Source of the DNA: Pseudomonas mendocina
GTDB taxonomy: Bacteria; Pseudomonadota; Gammaproteobacteria; Pseudomonadales; Pseudomonadaceae
DNA: 64,000 nt
Direction: 5' to 3'
NCBI RefSeq assembly: GCF_900636545.1
Contig: NZ_LR134290.1
Coordinates: 4,030,001-4,094,000 of the forward strand
This document shows, piece by piece, positions 1 through 11,597 of the stretch (the first letter of the stretch is position 1; the number at the start of each line of letters is the position of its first letter). Position numbers and translations under genes: made by a program. The notes beneath the pieces are model-generated. The model searched no databases. It was not told the origin of the DNA and worked only from the letters and a program-made list of their open reading frames with translations.

Positions 1-5
1 CGGCA

Positions 6-39
6 AACGCCCGGCCGCGCTTGAGCGGGGCCGGGCGTT
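6..39 (-). terminator. GC-rich hairpin downstream of infB
   Basis: An 11-bp inverted repeat (AACGCCCGGCC paired with GGCCGGGCGTT, 12-nt loop) lies just past the infB stop codon. Read on the minus strand it is followed by only three T residues, so it is a poor intrinsic terminator. It may instead be an mRNA-stabilising or processing hairpin between infB and the next gene of the operon, which in relatives is rbfA and would lie outside the window. Confidence 0.4.
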
Positions 40-59
40 GCATGATCGGGATGTCGCGC

Positions 60-2543
60 TTACAGGCTGCGCGCCACCTGGACCTTCTCGAACACTTCGA
101 TCTTGTCGCCGACCTTGACGTCGTTGTAGCTCTTCACGCCGATACCGCACTCCATGCCGTTACGCACTTCAGCGACGTCGTCCTTGAAGCGACGCAGCGA
201 TTCCAGCTCGCCTTCGAAGATCACCACGTCCTCGCGCAGTACGCGGATCGGACGGTTGCGGTAGACGGTGCCCTCGATGACCATGCAGCCAGCGACAGCG
301 CCGAACTTCGGCGAACGGAACACGTCACGCACTTCGGCGGTGCCCAGGATGTTCTCGCGAACATCGCTGCCGAGCATACCGGTGAGCGCTTTCTTGACGT
401 CTTCGATGATGTCGTAGATGACGTTGTAGTAGCGCATGTCGAGGCCTTCGGACTCGACGATCTTGCGTGCACCAGCGTCAGCACGGACGTTGAAGCCGAA
501 CAGTACGGCATTCGAAGCCAGCGCCAGGTTGGCATCGGATTCGGTGATACCACCGACGCCGCCACCGACCACACGCACTTGCACTTCGTCGTTGCCCAGG
601 GTGCTGAGCGAGCCTTGCAGAGCTTCCAGAGAACCGCGAACGTCGGCCTTGAGCACGATGTTGAGGGTTTTCTTCTCTTCCTGGCCCATGTTCTCGAAGA
701 TGTTTTCCAGCTTGCCGGCGTGGGCGCGAGCCAGTTTGACCTCGCGGAACTTGCCCTGACGGAACAGCGCAACTTCGCGGGCCTTCTTCTCGTCGGCCAC
801 GACCATCATCTCGTCGCCGGCATCCGGGGTGCCGTCCAGGCCGAGGATCTCGACCGGGATCGACGGACCGGCTTCCTTGATCGGTTTGCCGTTCTCGTCG
901 AGCATGGCACGCACACGACCATAGTTGACGCCAACCAGCACCATGTCGCCCTGACGCAGGGTACCGTCCTGAACCAATACGGTAGCGACCGGGCCACGGC
1001 CCTTGTCCAGGCGCGACTCGACCACGACACCACGACCGGGAGCGGTCGGAGTGGCTTTCAGCTCGAGAACCTCGGCCTGCAGCAGCACGGCTTCGAGCAG
1101 TTCGTCGATACCGGTACCGGCCTTGGCGGAAACCGGGACGAAGGGAGCGTCGCCGCCCCACTCTTCCGGGATCACGTCCAGCGCAGCCAGGCCGTTCTTG
1201 ATGTTGTCCGGATTGGCTTCCGGCTTGTCCATCTTGTTCACCGCAACCACGATCGGCACGCCAGCTGCTTTCGCGTGCTGCACGGCTTCCTGGGTCTGCG
1301 GCATCACGCCATCGTCAGCGGCGACGACGAGGATGACGATGTCGGTGGCCTTGGCACCACGGGCACGCATCTGGGTGAACGCGGCGTGACCGGGCGTATC
1401 GAGGAAGGTGACCATGCCGCGATCGGTTTCCACGTGGTAGGCACCGATGTGCTGGGTGATACCACCCGCTTCACCGGAAGCCACCTTGGCACGACGGATG
1501 TAGTCGAGCAGCGAAGTCTTACCATGGTCGACGTGACCCATTACGGTCACTACCGGCGCACGAGACATCGCCTCACCTTCGAACTTCAGCGACTCGGCCA
1601 GGGAATCTTCCAGCGCGTTGTCGCTGACCAGCTTGACCTTGTGGCCCAGCTCTTCGGCGACCAGCTGTGCAGTTTCCTGATCCAGTACCTGGTTGATGGT
1701 GGCAGGCGAGCCCATCTTGAACATGAACTTGATGACTTCAGCGGCCTTCACCGACATCTGCTGGGCCAGTTCGCCCACGGTGATGGTCTCGCCAATCGAC
1801 ACTTCACGCACCACCGGACCGGCCGGAGCCTGGAAGCCGTGCTGGTTGCGCTTCTTCATCTTGGCCTTGCCGCGACCACCACGACGGAAGCCATCGCTCT
1901 CTTCGTCGACACTGCGCGGCGCGACACGCGGAGCCGGTGCCTTTTCCTTGAGGGTCGGACGGTGCTGCGCGTGCTTGCGATCACGACGCTCGTCTTCGTC
2001 GCTACGCGCCTTCTCGGGACGGCGCACTTCTTCTTTCTTGCGCTCGGCGTCGACAACCGGAGCAGCAGCGACCACAGGCTCGCTGGCCGGGGCCGGAGCA
2101 GCAGCGGGAGCTTCGGTAGCGGCGGCGGCAGCCTGACGCTTGGCCTCTTCTTCGGCCTTGCGCTTGGCTTCTTCCTCGGCTTTCAGACGCTCGGCCTCGG
2201 CAGCTGCCTGTTGAGCTTCCAGCTCACGCTGTTTCTCAGCCTCGAGCTCTTCCGGGCTGCGCTTGACGAAGGTCTTCTTCTTGCGCACTTCAACGCTGAT
2301 GGTTTTGCTGCCAGCAACCTTGAGGGTGCTGGTGGTCTTGCGCTGCAAGGTGATCTTGCGCGGCTCTTCGACCTTGTCGCCGTGACTGCTCTTGAGATGG
2401 GCCAACAGCGCCTGCTTCTCGCTATCGGTCACTACCTGTTCGGCACTGCTGTGGGACAGGCCGGCCTCACGCATCTGCTGCAGCAGGCGCTCAACCGGAG
2501 TGTCGACCACTTTGGCCAGTTCTTTAACCGTGACTTGCGTCAT
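60..2543 (-). CDS. infB: Translation initiation factor IF-2
   Basis: IF-2 is the GTPase that brings fMet-tRNA to the 30S subunit and promotes subunit joining. The 827-residue protein has the usual gammaproteobacterial layout: a small N-terminal IF2-N domain (residues 1-50), a long Lys/Glu/Ala-rich linker (about 95-230), a second IF2-N domain (about 250-300), then the G domain with GHVDHGKT at 336-343, DTPGH, NKMD and SAKAGTG, followed by domains II to IV. The start ATG is preceded by a purine-rich stretch. It is the third gene of the rimP-nusA-infB operon and begins 27 bp after nusA. The identification is secure. Family members often also use internal starts for shorter isoforms, which I could not confirm here. 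Confidence 0.98.
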   Translation of the reverse strand: MTQVTVKELAKVVDTPVERLLQQMREAGLSHSSAEQVVTDSEKQALLAHLKSSHGDKVEEPRKITLQRKTTSTLKVAGSKTISVEVRKKKTFVKRSPEELEAEKQRELEAQQAAAEAERLKAEEEAKRKAEEEAKRQAAAAATEAPAAAPAPASEPVVAAAPVVDAERKKEEVRRPEKARSDEDERRDRKHAQHRPTLKEKAPAPRVAPRSVDEESDGFRRGGRGKAKMKKRNQHGFQAPAGPVVREVSIGETITVGELAQQMSVKAAEVIKFMFKMGSPATINQVLDQETAQLVAEELGHKVKLVSDNALEDSLAESLKFEGEAMSRAPVVTVMGHVDHGKTSLLDYIRRAKVASGEAGGITQHIGAYHVETDRGMVTFLDTPGHAAFTQMRARGAKATDIVILVVAADDGVMPQTQEAVQHAKAAGVPIVVAVNKMDKPEANPDNIKNGLAALDVIPEEWGGDAPFVPVSAKAGTGIDELLEAVLLQAEVLELKATPTAPGRGVVVESRLDKGRGPVATVLVQDGTLRQGDMVLVGVNYGRVRAMLDENGKPIKEAGPSIPVEILGLDGTPDAGDEMMVVADEKKAREVALFRQGKFREVKLARAHAGKLENIFENMGQEEKKTLNIVLKADVRGSLEALQGSLSTLGNDEVQVRVVGGGVGGITESDANLALASNAVLFGFNVRADAGARKIVESEGLDMRYYNVIYDIIEDVKKALTGMLGSDVRENILGTAEVRDVFRSPKFGAVAGCMVIEGTVYRNRPIRVLREDVVIFEGELESLRRFKDDVAEVRNGMECGIGVKSYNDVKVGDKIEVFEKVQVARSL

Positions 2544-2570
2544 GCATCTTTCTCCTCAGGCCGCAACCGC

Positions 2571-4052
2571 TTATTCGAACCAGTGGGCTCGAGCGGCCAT
2601 GATCAGCTTGCCGGCACGCTCTTCGTCGATGCCGTCGATGTCGAGCAGGTCGTCGATCGACTGCTCGGCCAGGTCTTCACGGGTAATCACGCCGCGCAGC
2701 GCGAGCTCAAGAGCCAGCGCCTTGTCCATGCCTTCCAGTTCCAGCAAATCATCCGCCGGATGGGCATCTGCCAACTTCTCCTCGTTGGCGATCGCCTTGG
2801 TCAGCAGACGATCCTTGGCCCGTGCACGAAGCTCATTGACGATGTCCTCGTCAAAGCCATCGATGCTGAGCATTTCTTCCATGGGTACGTAGGCAATCTC
2901 TTCGAGACTGGTGAAACCCTCTTCGACCAGGACTTGAGCCAGTTCTTCGTCGACTTCCAGCTCGTCGATGAAGGACTGCATGATGTCGCCGGTTTCTGCC
3001 TGCTGCTTGGCCTGGATGTCCGCTTCGGTCATCACGTTCAGCGTCCAGCCGGTCAACTGACTGGCCAGACGAACGTTCTGGCCGCCACGGCCGATGGCTT
3101 GCGCCAGGTTGTCTTCGCCAACGGCGATGTCCATGGCATGGGCATCTTCGTCGACGATGATCGCAGCCACTTCAGCCGGCGACATGGCATTGATCACGAA
3201 CTGCGCGGGGTTGTCGTCCCACAGCACGATATCGACACGCTCGCCACCCAGTTCGCCGGAAACGGCCTGGACGCGAGAACCGCGCATGCCGATGCAGGCG
3301 CCCTGCGGGTCGATGCGTTTGTCCTTGGAGCGCACGGCGATCTTGGCGCGCGAACCCGGATCACGGGAGGCGGCCTTGACGTCGATCAGCCCTTCGGCGA
3401 TTTCCGGTACTTCGATGCGGAACAGCTCGATCAGCATTTCCGGAGCGGTACGCGACAGGATCAACTGCGGGCCGCGGTTCTCGGTACGAATTTCCTTGAG
3501 CAGGGCACGCAGACGCACGCCAACACGGAAAGTCTCGCGCGGAATGATGTCTTCGCGGGCCAGCAGCGCCTCGGCGTTGTTGCCCAGGTCCACGATGACG
3601 TTGTCGCGGGTTACCTTCTTCACGGTGCCGGAGATGATCTCACCCAGGCGCTCGCGGTAGGCATCGACAACCTGAGCGCGTTCAGCCTCGCGCACTTTCT
3701 GCACGATGACCTGCTTGGCGGTTTGCGCGGCGATACGGCCGAATTCGATGGATTCGACCTTTTCTTCGAGCACGTCCCCGATCTTGGCCTTTGCTTCGAC
3801 GGCCTGCGGCATGTCTTCGGTCAGCTGATAGGCAGGATCTTCGAACTCGGACTCGTCGACCACGGTCCAGCGACGGAAAGTTTCGTAGCTACCGTTCTGA
3901 CGATTGATCGACACACGTAGATCGACCTCGTCCTCGAAACGTTTCTTGGTCGCGGTCGCCAGAGCCAGCTCCAACGCCTCGAAAATCACGCCGGCCGGTA
4001 CACCCTTCTCGTTGGATACCGACTCAACAACCAGCAGTACTTCTTTGCTCAT
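2571..4052 (-). CDS. nusA: Transcription termination/antitermination factor NusA
   Basis: NusA binds RNA polymerase and nascent RNA, and modulates pausing, termination and antitermination. The 493-residue protein shows an N-terminal polymerase-binding domain, an S1 domain (about 135-200), two KH domains (about 230-345, including [11 protein letters not shown]) and two C-terminal acidic helix-hairpin repeats (about 365-425 and 440-493) as in E. coli NusA. The frame is open 13 codons further upstream, but [10 protein letters not shown] is the conserved family start, so I place the ATG at 4052. It sits between rimP and infB and is probably cotranscribed with both. Confidence 0.97.
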   Translation of the reverse strand: MSKEVLLVVESVSNEKGVPAGVIFEALELALATATKKRFEDEVDLRVSINRQNGSYETFRRWTVVDESEFEDPAYQLTEDMPQAVEAKAKIGDVLEEKVESIEFGRIAAQTAKQVIVQKVREAERAQVVDAYRERLGEIISGTVKKVTRDNVIVDLGNNAEALLAREDIIPRETFRVGVRLRALLKEIRTENRGPQLILSRTAPEMLIELFRIEVPEIAEGLIDVKAASRDPGSRAKIAVRSKDKRIDPQGACIGMRGSRVQAVSGELGGERVDIVLWDDNPAQFVINAMSPAEVAAIIVDEDAHAMDIAVGEDNLAQAIGRGGQNVRLASQLTGWTLNVMTEADIQAKQQAETGDIMQSFIDELEVDEELAQVLVEEGFTSLEEIAYVPMEEMLSIDGFDEDIVNELRARAKDRLLTKAIANEEKLADAHPADDLLELEGMDKALALELALRGVITREDLAEQSIDDLLDIDGIDEERAGKLIMAARAHWFE

Positions 4053-4212
4053 CGTACGCCTCGCCTTTCGCAATCCATTGGTTATGCGCAATTCGCATCA
4101 CGCTTGCGCCATCGGCGCCAAAATACGTGTGCTACCGCGCTACCTTCGCGCCATCTGTGTCGCTCGTTCCGCACCGAAAGTCGGCAGCCCGGCAGCGACG
4201 CAGATCCGCATT

Positions 4213-4671
4213 TCAATCAAATCGGGGGATGATATTGGCCTTGTCGATCAGGTCGATCGGCAACAGATACTCGTGGTCATCCACCTGCACTACCACGTCC
4301 TGCTCCTCCACACCGCGAAGGAGGCCCTGGAAGTTACGACGCCCATCGAAAGGCGAACGCAGCTTGATCTTCACCTGCTCACCGACATGCGCCGCAAACT
4401 GTTCGAGAGTGAACAACGGGCGATCCATGCCAGGAGAAGAAACTTCCAGCGTGTACTCGGAGGAAATCGGGTCCTCGACATCGAGTACACCACTGAGCTG
4501 ACGGCTGACGATCTCGCAATCGTCGATCAGGATACCGTCGGCCTTATCGATATAGACACGCAGTAGCGAGTGACGCCCCTGCGACAGGAACTCGATGCCC
4601 CAACACTGATAACCGAGTGCCTCGATTACCGGGGCCAACAAGGCCTGCAACTGTTCTAGCTTGCTCGACAC
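4213..4671 (-). CDS. rimP: Ribosome maturation factor RimP
   Basis: RimP assists 30S subunit assembly. The 152-residue protein has the family's N-terminal alpha/beta domain, with the conserved stretch around [10 protein letters not shown] (about 78-88), and a C-terminal SH3-like domain ending near residue 150. It is the first protein gene of the rimP-nusA-infB operon. Two intrinsic terminators separate it from the upstream tRNA-fMet gene, so it must have its own promoter or depend on read-through from the tRNA. In E. coli the equivalent operon begins with the metY tRNA, and the same order is kept here. Confidence 0.96.
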   Translation of the reverse strand: MSSKLEQLQALLAPVIEALGYQCWGIEFLSQGRHSLLRVYIDKADGILIDDCEIVSRQLSGVLDVEDPISSEYTLEVSSPGMDRPLFTLEQFAAHVGEQVKIKLRSPFDGRRNFQGLLRGVEEQDVVVQVDDHEYLLPIDLIDKANIIPRFD

Positions 4672-4696
4672 TTAACGGCCCTCGTGCATGCTGTGC

Positions 4697-4722
4697 AAAT
4701 AAAAAATGGGCGAAACGCCCAT
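4697..4722 (-). terminator. Intrinsic terminator just upstream of rimP
   Basis: Inverted repeat ATGGGCG / CGCCCAT with a 3-nt loop. On the minus strand it is followed by a run of six T and then ATTT. It lies between tRNA-fMet and rimP and points towards rimP, so it would limit read-through from the tRNA gene into the rimP-nusA-infB operon. Confidence 0.8.
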
Positions 4723-4764
4723 CCCGTCTGTCCGCGGTAAAGCTGCGGACACTGTGTTTCAGCT

Positions 4765-4790
4765 AACAAAAAGCCCCTTAAAAGGGGCTT
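4765..4790 (-). terminator. Intrinsic terminator of tRNA-fMet
   Basis: Seven-bp stem AAGCCCC / GGGGCTT followed by five T residues on the minus strand, starting 8 bp past the CCA end of tRNA-fMet. With the hairpin at 4697-4722 it makes a tandem terminator pair. Confidence 0.82.
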
Positions 4791-4797
4791 CTGAAAC

Positions 4798-4874
<77 letters not shown>

Positions 4875-4937
4875 TCAAAGCTGGGCCGGAATTATACGGC
4901 CACCCCCTGGCGAGGGTCAACCAAACACTCCAGCAAC

Positions 4938-4966
4938 AAGAAAGCCCGCGAACTGCGGGCTTTCTT
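4938..4966 (-). terminator. Terminator of tRNA-Leu
   Basis: Near-perfect inverted repeat AAGAAAGCCCGC / GCGGGCTTTCTT with a 5-nt loop, located 5 bp past the CCA of tRNA-Leu. The T-rich distal arm on the minus strand fits an intrinsic terminator for the tpiA-secG-tRNA-Leu transcript. Confidence 0.78.
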
Positions 4967-4971
4967 GAGTA

Positions 4972-5057
4972 TGGTACCGAGGAGGGGACTCGAACCCCTA
5001 CAGCCTATGGCCACTACCACCTCAAGGTAGCGTGTCTACCAATTCCACCACCTCGGC
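4972..5057 (-). tRNA. tRNA-Leu (anticodon GAG)
   Basis: An 86-nt class II tRNA on the minus strand with a long variable arm, encoded CCA (4972-4974), acceptor stem GCCGAGG / CCTCGGT and anticodon GAG (complement of 5021-5023). It begins 7 bp after the secG stop codon, the same secG-leuU order as in E. coli, so it is probably processed out of the secG transcript. Confidence 0.96.
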
Positions 5058-5064
5058 AAAACTG

Positions 5065-5442
5065 TTACTGCTCTGGAGCCTCCGGCACATCCGAAGCACC
5101 GGATGCTGGAGCTTGCTCTTCGAGCACCGGAACGTCTTCGACGGCCGGTTTTTGTTGAACTTCCAGAACCGCTGGATCCGGCAGACCAACCTGAGTCAGC
5201 GCATCAGCTTTTTCTTTAGCAAAATACGCTAAGCCCAAGCTGGTAATGAAAAAACCTGCGGCGAGTATACCAGTAAACTTACTCAGAAAGGTAGAGGAAC
5301 CTTGGCTTCCGAATACAGTTGCCGAAGCACCCGAACCGAACGACGCACCCGCGTCAGCACCCTTGCCCTGCTGCAGCAAAACCAGCACTACAATCCCGAT
5401 CGCACCCAGCAGGTGCAGAACAACAATGACTGTTTCCAGCAT
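5065..5442 (-). CDS. secG: Preprotein translocase subunit SecG
   Basis: SecG is the small accessory subunit of the SecYEG channel in the inner membrane. The 125-residue protein has two hydrophobic segments (about 3-22 and 52-73) joined by the conserved cytoplasmic loop [15 protein letters not shown], and a low-complexity Pro/Glu/Ala tail. It starts 3 bp after tpiA, which implies cotranscription and perhaps coupling, and is followed at once by tRNA-Leu. Confidence 0.95.
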   Translation of the reverse strand: MLETVIVVLHLLGAIGIVVLVLLQQGKGADAGASFGSGASATVFGSQGSSTFLSKFTGILAAGFFITSLGLAYFAKEKADALTQVGLPDPAVLEVQQKPAVEDVPVLEEQAPASGASDVPEAPEQ

Positions 5443-5445
5443 TCT

Positions 5446-6201
5446 TCAGTTTCCTGCAGCGCGACAAATCGCACCGAATTCATCCGCATTCAGAGAAGCT
5501 CCACCCACGAGCCCCCCATCGATATCCTGCATGCCGAATAACTCGACTGCACTGGCGGCCTTCACACTGCCGCCATAAAGAATTCTCAGCTCACTGGCAA
5601 CTTCAGCATTCAACTGCGCAACCTGCGCGCGAATCGCTGCATGCACCTCCTGAGCCTGCTCAGGCGTAGCGGTCAACCCTGTACCAATGGCCCAGACAGG
5701 CTCATAGGCAACTACGGCATTCTTTAGCGCTTCGACACCCAGGGCATCGACCACTGCAGCCAATTGGCCGCCCACCACACCCAGCGTTTCACTCGCTTCG
5801 CGCTGCTCACGCGTCTCACCGACACAGAGCACCGGCACCAGGCCGGCAACCTGAATTGCAGCAAACTTGCGCACGATCACTTCGTCACTCTCACCCAGAA
5901 TCAGGCGACGCTCGGAATGACCAACCAGCACCAACCCACAGCCGCCATCGACCAACTGACTGACTGCAAGCTCACCGGTCAAGGCGCCCTGCTCGACTTG
6001 CGCCGCGCAATCCTGCGCTCCAACCTTCACAGCCTTGCCATCCAGGCCTTCGACGACCTGAGCGATATGCAGACTGGAGGGAAACACCGCGACCTCGACA
6101 TCGGCAGGCAAGTCCTGCTGACGCAACCCTTCGATCAGCTCTGCGACGCTGGCGCGGGTACCGTGCATTTTCCAGTTACCGGCGACCAAGGGGCGACGCA
6201 T
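5446..6201 (-). CDS. tpiA: Triosephosphate isomerase
   Basis: This enzyme interconverts dihydroxyacetone phosphate and glyceraldehyde 3-phosphate. The 251-residue TIM barrel keeps the catalytic Lys in GNWKM (residues 7-11), the catalytic His in VGHSERR, the catalytic Glu in [10 protein letters not shown] and the phosphate-binding GGSVK near the C-terminus. It lies between glmM and secG, 65 bp downstream of glmM. The gene is full length and ordinary. Confidence 0.97.
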   Translation of the reverse strand: MRRPLVAGNWKMHGTRASVAELIEGLRQQDLPADVEVAVFPSSLHIAQVVEGLDGKAVKVGAQDCAAQVEQGALTGELAVSQLVDGGCGLVLVGHSERRLILGESDEVIVRKFAAIQVAGLVPVLCVGETREQREASETLGVVGGQLAAVVDALGVEALKNAVVAYEPVWAIGTGLTATPEQAQEVHAAIRAQVAQLNAEVASELRILYGGSVKAASAVELFGMQDIDGGLVGGASLNADEFGAICRAAGN

Positions 6202-6266
6202 GTTTTACCTCGTCGATCAAAGAGGGCGCAGATGTTACCCAAGAGCAATCGCGGTAGCAAGCGCAA

Positions 6267-7604
6267 TCAAGCACAGACTTCGGCAACAATCTTAGCCAAT
6301 TCATCGGCATAGCTGCGAACCGTAGCCTCTTCGTCACCTTCGACCATCACTCGAACGAGCGGCTCGGTACCGGACTTGCGCAGCAATACGCGACCGCGAC
6401 CCGCCATGCTCTCGGTCACCCGCGCACAAGCCTCCTTCACGGAAGGGTGCTCGAGCGGATCGACCGCGCCGGCAAAACGCACATTGACCAGCACCTGCGG
6501 GCACTTCTTCAGATCGCCACGCGCCTCGACCAGGCTCTGACCACGACGTTTGAGCGCCATCAGCACCTGTAGCGCCGCAATGATCGCATCGCCGGTGGTG
6601 GTGTGCTGGAAGCAGACCAGGTGCCCCGAATTTTCGCCACCCAGTTGCCAGTTGCGCGCCAGCAATTCGGCGATCACGTAACGATCACCAACATTGGCAC
6701 GAATGAACGGGATGTTGAGGTCCGCCAGCGCCAGCTCTAGACCCAGGTTGCTCATCAACGTGCCGACCACACCACCGCGCAGTCGCCCGCGCTCCTGCAG
6801 ATCGCGGGCGATGATGAACAACAACTCGTCGCCATCAACCACCGCACCGTACTGATCGACCATCAGCACGCGATCCGCATCACCGTCGAAGGCGATGCCC
6901 AAATCGGCCTGCTGCGCGACCACTTCGGCCTGCAGCGCAGCGATATGCGTGGAACCACAGCCATCGTTGATATTGAGGCCATCAGGCTGAGCGGAAATGA
7001 CCCGGACCTCCGCACCCAATTCGCGAAAAACGCTCGGCGCCACCTTGTAGGCAGCGCCATGGGCGCAGTCGATGACGAGCTTCAGCCCCTTGAAGCTGGT
7101 ACCGCTGGGCACACTGCCCTTGCAGAACTCGATGTAGCGACCAGAAGCGTCATTGATCCGCGACGCCTTGCCAATTCCGGCGGACTCGACCACCGTCATA
7201 GGCTGATCGAGGAGCTCCTCGATCATCAACTCCACGTCATCCGGCAGCTTGGTGCCCTCACTGGAGAAGAACTTGATGCCATTGTCATCGTGCGGATTGT
7301 GCGAGGCACTGATGACAATGCCGGCATCCGCCTGGAATGTGCGCGTCAGATAGGCGATAGCCGGTGTCGGCATTGGCCCGAGCAGCTGCACGTCGGCACC
7401 GGCCGCAGCCAGCCCCGCCTCCAGGGCGGACTCGAACATGTAGCCCGAGATACGCGTGTCCTTGCCGATGAGAATGCGGCACTTGCCCTGCTTACGAAAT
7501 GCCATGCCTGCCGCCCAACCGAGCTTGAGCATGAAATCGGGGGTAATGGGGAACTGACCGACGCGCCCCCGAATGCCGTCGGTGCCGAAGTACTTTCTAG
7601 CCAT
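6267..7604 (-). CDS. glmM: Phosphoglucosamine mutase
   Basis: GlmM converts glucosamine 6-phosphate to glucosamine 1-phosphate for UDP-GlcNAc, and so for peptidoglycan and LPS synthesis. The 445-residue protein has the phosphoserine loop ISASHNP (about 98-104), the metal-binding DGDADR (about 241-246) and the C-terminal phosphate-binding [12 protein letters not shown]. The frame is open 10 codons further upstream, but [13 protein letters not shown] is the family N-terminus, so the ATG at 7604 is chosen. It starts 13 bp after folP, within an apparent ftsH-folP-glmM-tpiA-secG transcription unit. Confidence 0.97.
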   Translation of the reverse strand: MARKYFGTDGIRGRVGQFPITPDFMLKLGWAAGMAFRKQGKCRILIGKDTRISGYMFESALEAGLAAAGADVQLLGPMPTPAIAYLTRTFQADAGIVISASHNPHDDNGIKFFSSEGTKLPDDVELMIEELLDQPMTVVESAGIGKASRINDASGRYIEFCKGSVPSGTSFKGLKLVIDCAHGAAYKVAPSVFRELGAEVRVISAQPDGLNINDGCGSTHIAALQAEVVAQQADLGIAFDGDADRVLMVDQYGAVVDGDELLFIIARDLQERGRLRGGVVGTLMSNLGLELALADLNIPFIRANVGDRYVIAELLARNWQLGGENSGHLVCFQHTTTGDAIIAALQVLMALKRRGQSLVEARGDLKKCPQVLVNVRFAGAVDPLEHPSVKEACARVTESMAGRGRVLLRKSGTEPLVRVMVEGDEEATVRSYADELAKIVAEVCA

Positions 7605-7617
7605 AACGCTTTCCTTG

Positions 7618-8469
7618 TTATTGCGCCGCTTCAACCGCAGCGATCATGCGCACCACGTCCACCGTTTCGGCGACATCGTGCACACGCAGAATATGTGCGC
7701 CCTTGGTCAATGCCAGGGCGGCCAATGCCAGGCTGCCATACAGACGCCCGCCGACCTCATGCCCCAGCACCTTGCCAATCATGCTCTTGCGCGACACGCC
7801 GACCAACAAGGGGCACCCCAAGTCAGACAGCTCGCTCATGCGCTTGAACAGGAGCAGATTGTGCTCCAGCGTCTTGGCAAAGCCAAAGCCTGGATCGAGC
7901 ACGATCCGCTCAGCGGGAATGCCGACCGTCGCACATGCGTCCATGCGCTCTACGAGAAAATCCCGCACTTCGCTGACGATATCCGGATATTGCGGATCGT
8001 CCTGCATGTTGCCCGGCTCACCGCGCATGTGCATCAGGCACACCGGCAAGCCACTGTCAGCTGCAGCATCGAGAGCGCCATCGCGTTGCAAGGAGCGCAC
8101 GTCGTTGATCAACCCCGCCCCAAGCCTTGCGCTTTCGCGCATGACAGCTGGCGTCGAGGTATCTACGGAGATGATGACGTCCAACTCACGAGCGATGGCC
8201 TCGACCATTGGCGCAACGCGCTCCAGCTCCTCGGTCGGAGAAACGAGCCGCGCCCCCGGTCGCGTGGACTCACCGCCAATATCGATGAGCGTCGCGCCAG
8301 CGGCGACCATCTGCTGCGCATGACGCAAGGCGGCGTCGCGTGCAGTAAAACGCCCACCGTCGGAAAAGGAATCAGGGGTGACATTGAGGATGCCCATCAC
8401 TTGCGGACGGGACAAATCAAGAAACCGGCTGCCACAGGGCAGCCGGCTCAGGTGTTTCTGTCGAGACAT
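7618..8469 (-). CDS. folP: Dihydropteroate synthase
   Basis: FolP condenses p-aminobenzoate with hydroxymethyldihydropterin pyrophosphate in folate synthesis and is the sulfonamide target. The 283-residue TIM barrel has both family signatures, [11 protein letters not shown] (about 29-39) and GGESTRPGA (about 63-71), plus the pterin- and phosphate-binding SRK near residue 224. It lies 8 bp downstream of ftsH and 13 bp upstream of glmM, the classic ftsH-folP-glmM order. Confidence 0.97.
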   Translation of the reverse strand: MSRQKHLSRLPCGSRFLDLSRPQVMGILNVTPDSFSDGGRFTARDAALRHAQQMVAAGATLIDIGGESTRPGARLVSPTEELERVAPMVEAIARELDVIISVDTSTPAVMRESARLGAGLINDVRSLQRDGALDAAADSGLPVCLMHMRGEPGNMQDDPQYPDIVSEVRDFLVERMDACATVGIPAERIVLDPGFGFAKTLEHNLLLFKRMSELSDLGCPLLVGVSRKSMIGKVLGHEVGGRLYGSLALAALALTKGAHILRVHDVAETVDVVRMIAAVEAAQ

Positions 8470-8477
8470 ATGGAACC

Positions 8478-10400
8478 TTAGTGTTCGGCCGCTGGCCCAC
8501 CGATGGGCTTCTCGGGACGACTAGGTTCGTCGACCTTGGCCTGCGGGGTACCGGAGTCGCCACCGCCATCCCAACCACGCGGCTCGCGAGGCTCACGACC
8601 ACCCATGATGTCGTCGATCTGCTCGGAGTCGATGGTTTCGTACTTCATCAGCGCTTCGGCCATGGCATCGAGCTTGTCGCGGTTTTCCACCAGCAGCTTC
8701 TTCGCTGTGGCGTAGCACTCATCGATGATGCGGCGCACCTCCTCATCGATCTGCTTGGCGGTTTCGCCGGAAACATTGCTGTTCTGGCTACCCATGCTGC
8801 GACCGAGGAACACTTCGCCTTCCTCTTCGGCATACATCAGCGGGCCCAACTTCTCGGACAAGCCCCACTTGGTGACCATGTTCTTGGCCAGCTGTGTAGC
8901 ACGCATGATGTCGTTGGAAGCACCGGTGGTGACACCATCGAAGCCCAGGGTCATTTCCTCGGCGATGCGGCCACCGAACAGCGAGCAGATCTGGCTGATC
9001 AACGCGCGCTTGCTGAGGCTGTAACGATCTTCTTCCGGCAGGAACATGGTCACACCCAGGGCACGACCGCGCGGAATGATGGAAACCTTGTAGACCGGAT
9101 CATGCTCGGGCACCAGACGACCGACAATGGCGTGACCAGCCTCGTGGTAGGCAGTGTTGAGCTTTTCCTTGTCGGACATGACCATGGTCTTGCGCTCGGC
9201 GCCCATCATGATCTTGTCCTTGGCCAGCTCGAACTCCTTCATTTCGACCAGGCGCTTGCCCGCACGAGCGGCGAACAGCGAGGCTTCGTTGACAAGGTTG
9301 GCCAGGTCAGCACCGGAGAACCCCGGCGTGCCGCGCGCGATGACCGCCGGATTGACGTCATCGCCCATCGGCACCTTGCGCATGTGTACTTTCAGAATCT
9401 GCTCGCGACCACGGATATCCGGCAGGCCAACCACCACCTGGCGATCGAAACGACCGGGACGCAGCAGCGCCGGGTCGAGTACGTCCGGACGGTTGGTAGC
9501 GGCAATGACGATGATGCCGTCATTCATCTCGAAGCCATCCATCTCCACCAGCAACTGGTTGAGCGTCTGCTCGCGCTCGTCATGACCGCCGCCCATGCCG
9601 GCGCCACGATGGCGACCAACGGCGTCGATTTCGTCGATAAAGATGATGCAGGGCGCGTGTTTCTTCGCCTGGTCGAACATGTCACGCACGCGGGAAGCAC
9701 CCACACCCACGAACATCTCGACGAAGTCGGAACCGGAAATGGTGAAGAACGGCACTTTCGCCTCACCGGCCACGGCCTTGGCCAGCAGCGTCTTACCTGT
9801 ACCCGGCGAACCCACCATCAGCACACCGCGCGGAATACGACCGCCCAAACGCTGGAACTTGCCCGGGTCGCGGAGGAATTCCACCAGCTCGCTGACTTCT
9901 TCCTTGGCCTCGTCGCAACCGGCGACGTCGGCGAAAGTGGTCTTGACCTGATCTTCGGAGAGCAGGCGCGCCTTGGACTTGCCGAAGCTCATCGGCCCGC
10001 CCTTGCCGCCAGCACCGCCCTGCATCTGGCGCATGAAGAACATGAAAACGGCGATGATCACCAGAATCGGGAAGCTGGCGACCAGCAACTGAGTCCAGAT
10101 GCTCTGCTGTTCGGGCTGCTTGCCTTCGATGACTACATTGTTGTCGATCAGGTCGCCGATCAGACCGCCGTCCTGGATAGCAGGGCGAATGGTCTTGAAG
10201 CCTTCACCATCAGTGCGCTTGCCGGTGATCACGTAACCATCGACGGTGACGCGCTCGACGCGCCCTTCCTTGACCTGTTCGATGAACTGCGAGTAGCTCA
10301 GGGTCTGCGGCTCGCTCGGGCTGGAGAAGTTGTTCATCACGGTAACCAGCACCGCCGCGATGATCAGCCACAGGATCAGATTCTTTGCCATGTCGTTCAA
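8478..10400 (-). CDS. ftsH: ATP-dependent zinc metalloprotease FtsH
   Basis: FtsH is a membrane-anchored AAA+ protease that degrades misassembled membrane proteins and regulators such as RpoH and LpxC. The protein has two transmembrane segments (about 7-24 and 107-123) flanking a periplasmic domain, an AAA module, the second region of homology and the zinc motif HEAGH (about residue 417). The start shown is TTG, with GAGGG 7 nt upstream; an ATG three codons inside (10391) lies too far from that site. The Walker A motif reads GSPGTGKT (197-204), whereas the family normally has GPPGTGKT. Pro to Ser at the second position is unusual but probably tolerated. Confidence 0.96.
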   Translation of the reverse strand: MNDMAKNLILWLIIAAVLVTVMNNFSSPSEPQTLSYSQFIEQVKEGRVERVTVDGYVITGKRTDGEGFKTIRPAIQDGGLIGDLIDNNVVIEGKQPEQQSIWTQLLVASFPILVIIAVFMFFMRQMQGGAGGKGGPMSFGKSKARLLSEDQVKTTFADVAGCDEAKEEVSELVEFLRDPGKFQRLGGRIPRGVLMVGSPGTGKTLLAKAVAGEAKVPFFTISGSDFVEMFVGVGASRVRDMFDQAKKHAPCIIFIDEIDAVGRHRGAGMGGGHDEREQTLNQLLVEMDGFEMNDGIIVIAATNRPDVLDPALLRPGRFDRQVVVGLPDIRGREQILKVHMRKVPMGDDVNPAVIARGTPGFSGADLANLVNEASLFAARAGKRLVEMKEFELAKDKIMMGAERKTMVMSDKEKLNTAYHEAGHAIVGRLVPEHDPVYKVSIIPRGRALGVTMFLPEEDRYSLSKRALISQICSLFGGRIAEEMTLGFDGVTTGASNDIMRATQLAKNMVTKWGLSEKLGPLMYAEEEGEVFLGRSMGSQNSNVSGETAKQIDEEVRRIIDECYATAKKLLVENRDKLDAMAEALMKYETIDSEQIDDIMGGREPREPRGWDGGGDSGTPQAKVDEPSRPEKPIGGPAAEH

Positions 10401-10564
10401 TTAGCTACCCTCTGAAGCAGGCCTCGTGGCGAAGCAGGCTTCCCATGACGACCAATGATATACCGACCTAACTTACACCAAACGCCCGCGTCCCGCAGGC
10501 ACCGTCTGTAACCCTTTATGAGGTTTCTGCCACTGAGACCGACGGAGCGGACACCAGTTTCAAC

Positions 10565-11188
10565 TCATAACCCACGAAAGCCGCGCGCCAAGAGATATTG
10601 CTCACGAGAACGATCTCGTGATGACAGCGGCTTGCGCATCTGCACCTTGTCGAAGGTCTCACGCACCTGCTTGTGGTACGCATCGAAGCCCTCGCCCTGG
10701 AAAATCTTGATCAGAAAATCACCGCCAGGCCGCAAAACCCGGCCTGCCAGATCCAGCGCGAGTTCGCACAAGTACATAGCACGCGCCTGATCGGCGGTCC
10801 TCACCCCACTCATATTGGGGGCCATGTCGGAAATAACAAGGTCGACCGGATTTTCTCCGATGGCCTCGAGAAGTCGGGCAAATACCGCATCGTCGGTAAA
10901 ATCGCCCTGAATGAAGGTAACATCGGGGATTGCGTCCATTTCCAGGATATCGGACGCGATCAAACGGCCCTTATCCCCAATCACTCGACTGGTCACCTGC
11001 GACCAGCCGCCCGGTGCTGCACCAAGGTCGACCACGGTCATGCCAGGGCGCAGGATGCGATCCTTCTCCTGGATTTCCAGCAACTTGTAGCTGGCGCGCG
11101 AACGGTAGCCGTCCTTCTGCGCCATCTTCACGTAGGGGTCGTCGAAATGTTCTTTCAGCCAACGCTGGCTGGTCTTGGAACGTGCCAC
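10565..11188 (-). CDS. rlmE: 23S rRNA (uridine-2'-O)-methyltransferase
   Basis: RlmE (FtsJ/RrmJ) methylates U2552 of 23S rRNA in the ribosomal A loop. The 207-residue protein has the SAM motif [12 protein letters not shown] (about 54-65), the catalytic Lys in the N-terminal region ([11 protein letters not shown]), the Asp in ISDMAPN and the later catalytic Lys in [10 protein letters not shown]. It lies 164 bp upstream of ftsH, as in E. coli where rlmE-ftsH is heat-shock controlled; I could not identify a sigma-32 promoter here. It is divergent from yhbY. Confidence 0.96.
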   Translation of the reverse strand: MARSKTSQRWLKEHFDDPYVKMAQKDGYRSRASYKLLEIQEKDRILRPGMTVVDLGAAPGGWSQVTSRVIGDKGRLIASDILEMDAIPDVTFIQGDFTDDAVFARLLEAIGENPVDLVISDMAPNMSGVRTADQARAMYLCELALDLAGRVLRPGGDFLIKIFQGEGFDAYHKQVRETFDKVQMRKPLSSRDRSREQYLLARGFRGL

Positions 11189-11278
11189 TGAAACCTCGAA
11201 TTCAACGGGCCATGAATAACTGCGCGGGCTCGGGTAAGATAGGCGCCGTTTTCCAGACCGAATTAGGTACTAACGATT

Positions 11279-11590
11279 ATGCCGCTCACTCAAGAGCAGA
11301 AGAAACAATTCAAATCTATCGGCCACCACCTGAAACCCGTATTGATCGTGGCTGACAATGGTTTGACCGAGGGCGTGCTGGCCGAACTGGACCGCGCTCT
11401 GAACGATCACGAACTGATCAAGGTACAACTGCGCCTGGCCGAACGCGAAGATCGCCAGACTGCCATCACCGCCCTGTGCGAAGCCGGTCGTGCCGAGCTG
11501 GTGCAGTCGATCGGCAAGGTTGCCCTACTCTATCGCAAGAACCCCAAGCCGAATCGCAACCTGTCCAACGTGATTCGCTACCAGGGCTGA
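11279..11590 (+). CDS. yhbY: CRS1-YhbY family RNA-binding protein
   Basis: A 103-residue single CRM domain (CRS1-YhbY), a family associated with pre-50S ribosomal particles. The conserved core is visible: the KxxKxxGHHLKPVL start, GLTEGVLAELDRAL, the LIKVQL strand, and a C-terminal LYRKNPKP basic motif. The start ATG has a weak AGGT 10 nt upstream. It is divergent from rlmE (90 bp apart), a pairing conserved across gammaproteobacteria that fits a joint role in large-subunit maturation. Confidence 0.92.
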   Translation: MPLTQEQKKQFKSIGHHLKPVLIVADNGLTEGVLAELDRALNDHELIKVQLRLAEREDRQTAITALCEAGRAELVQSIGKVALLYRKNPKPNRNLSNVIRYQG

Positions 11591-11597
11591 GCAGGCG

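Noticed and set aside
21..3920. A 1299-codon open frame on the plus strand opposite infB and nusA
   Set aside because: It lies entirely antisense to two secure genes, has low-complexity His/Asp/Leu composition and no family signature. Long antisense frames are expected in GC-rich DNA.
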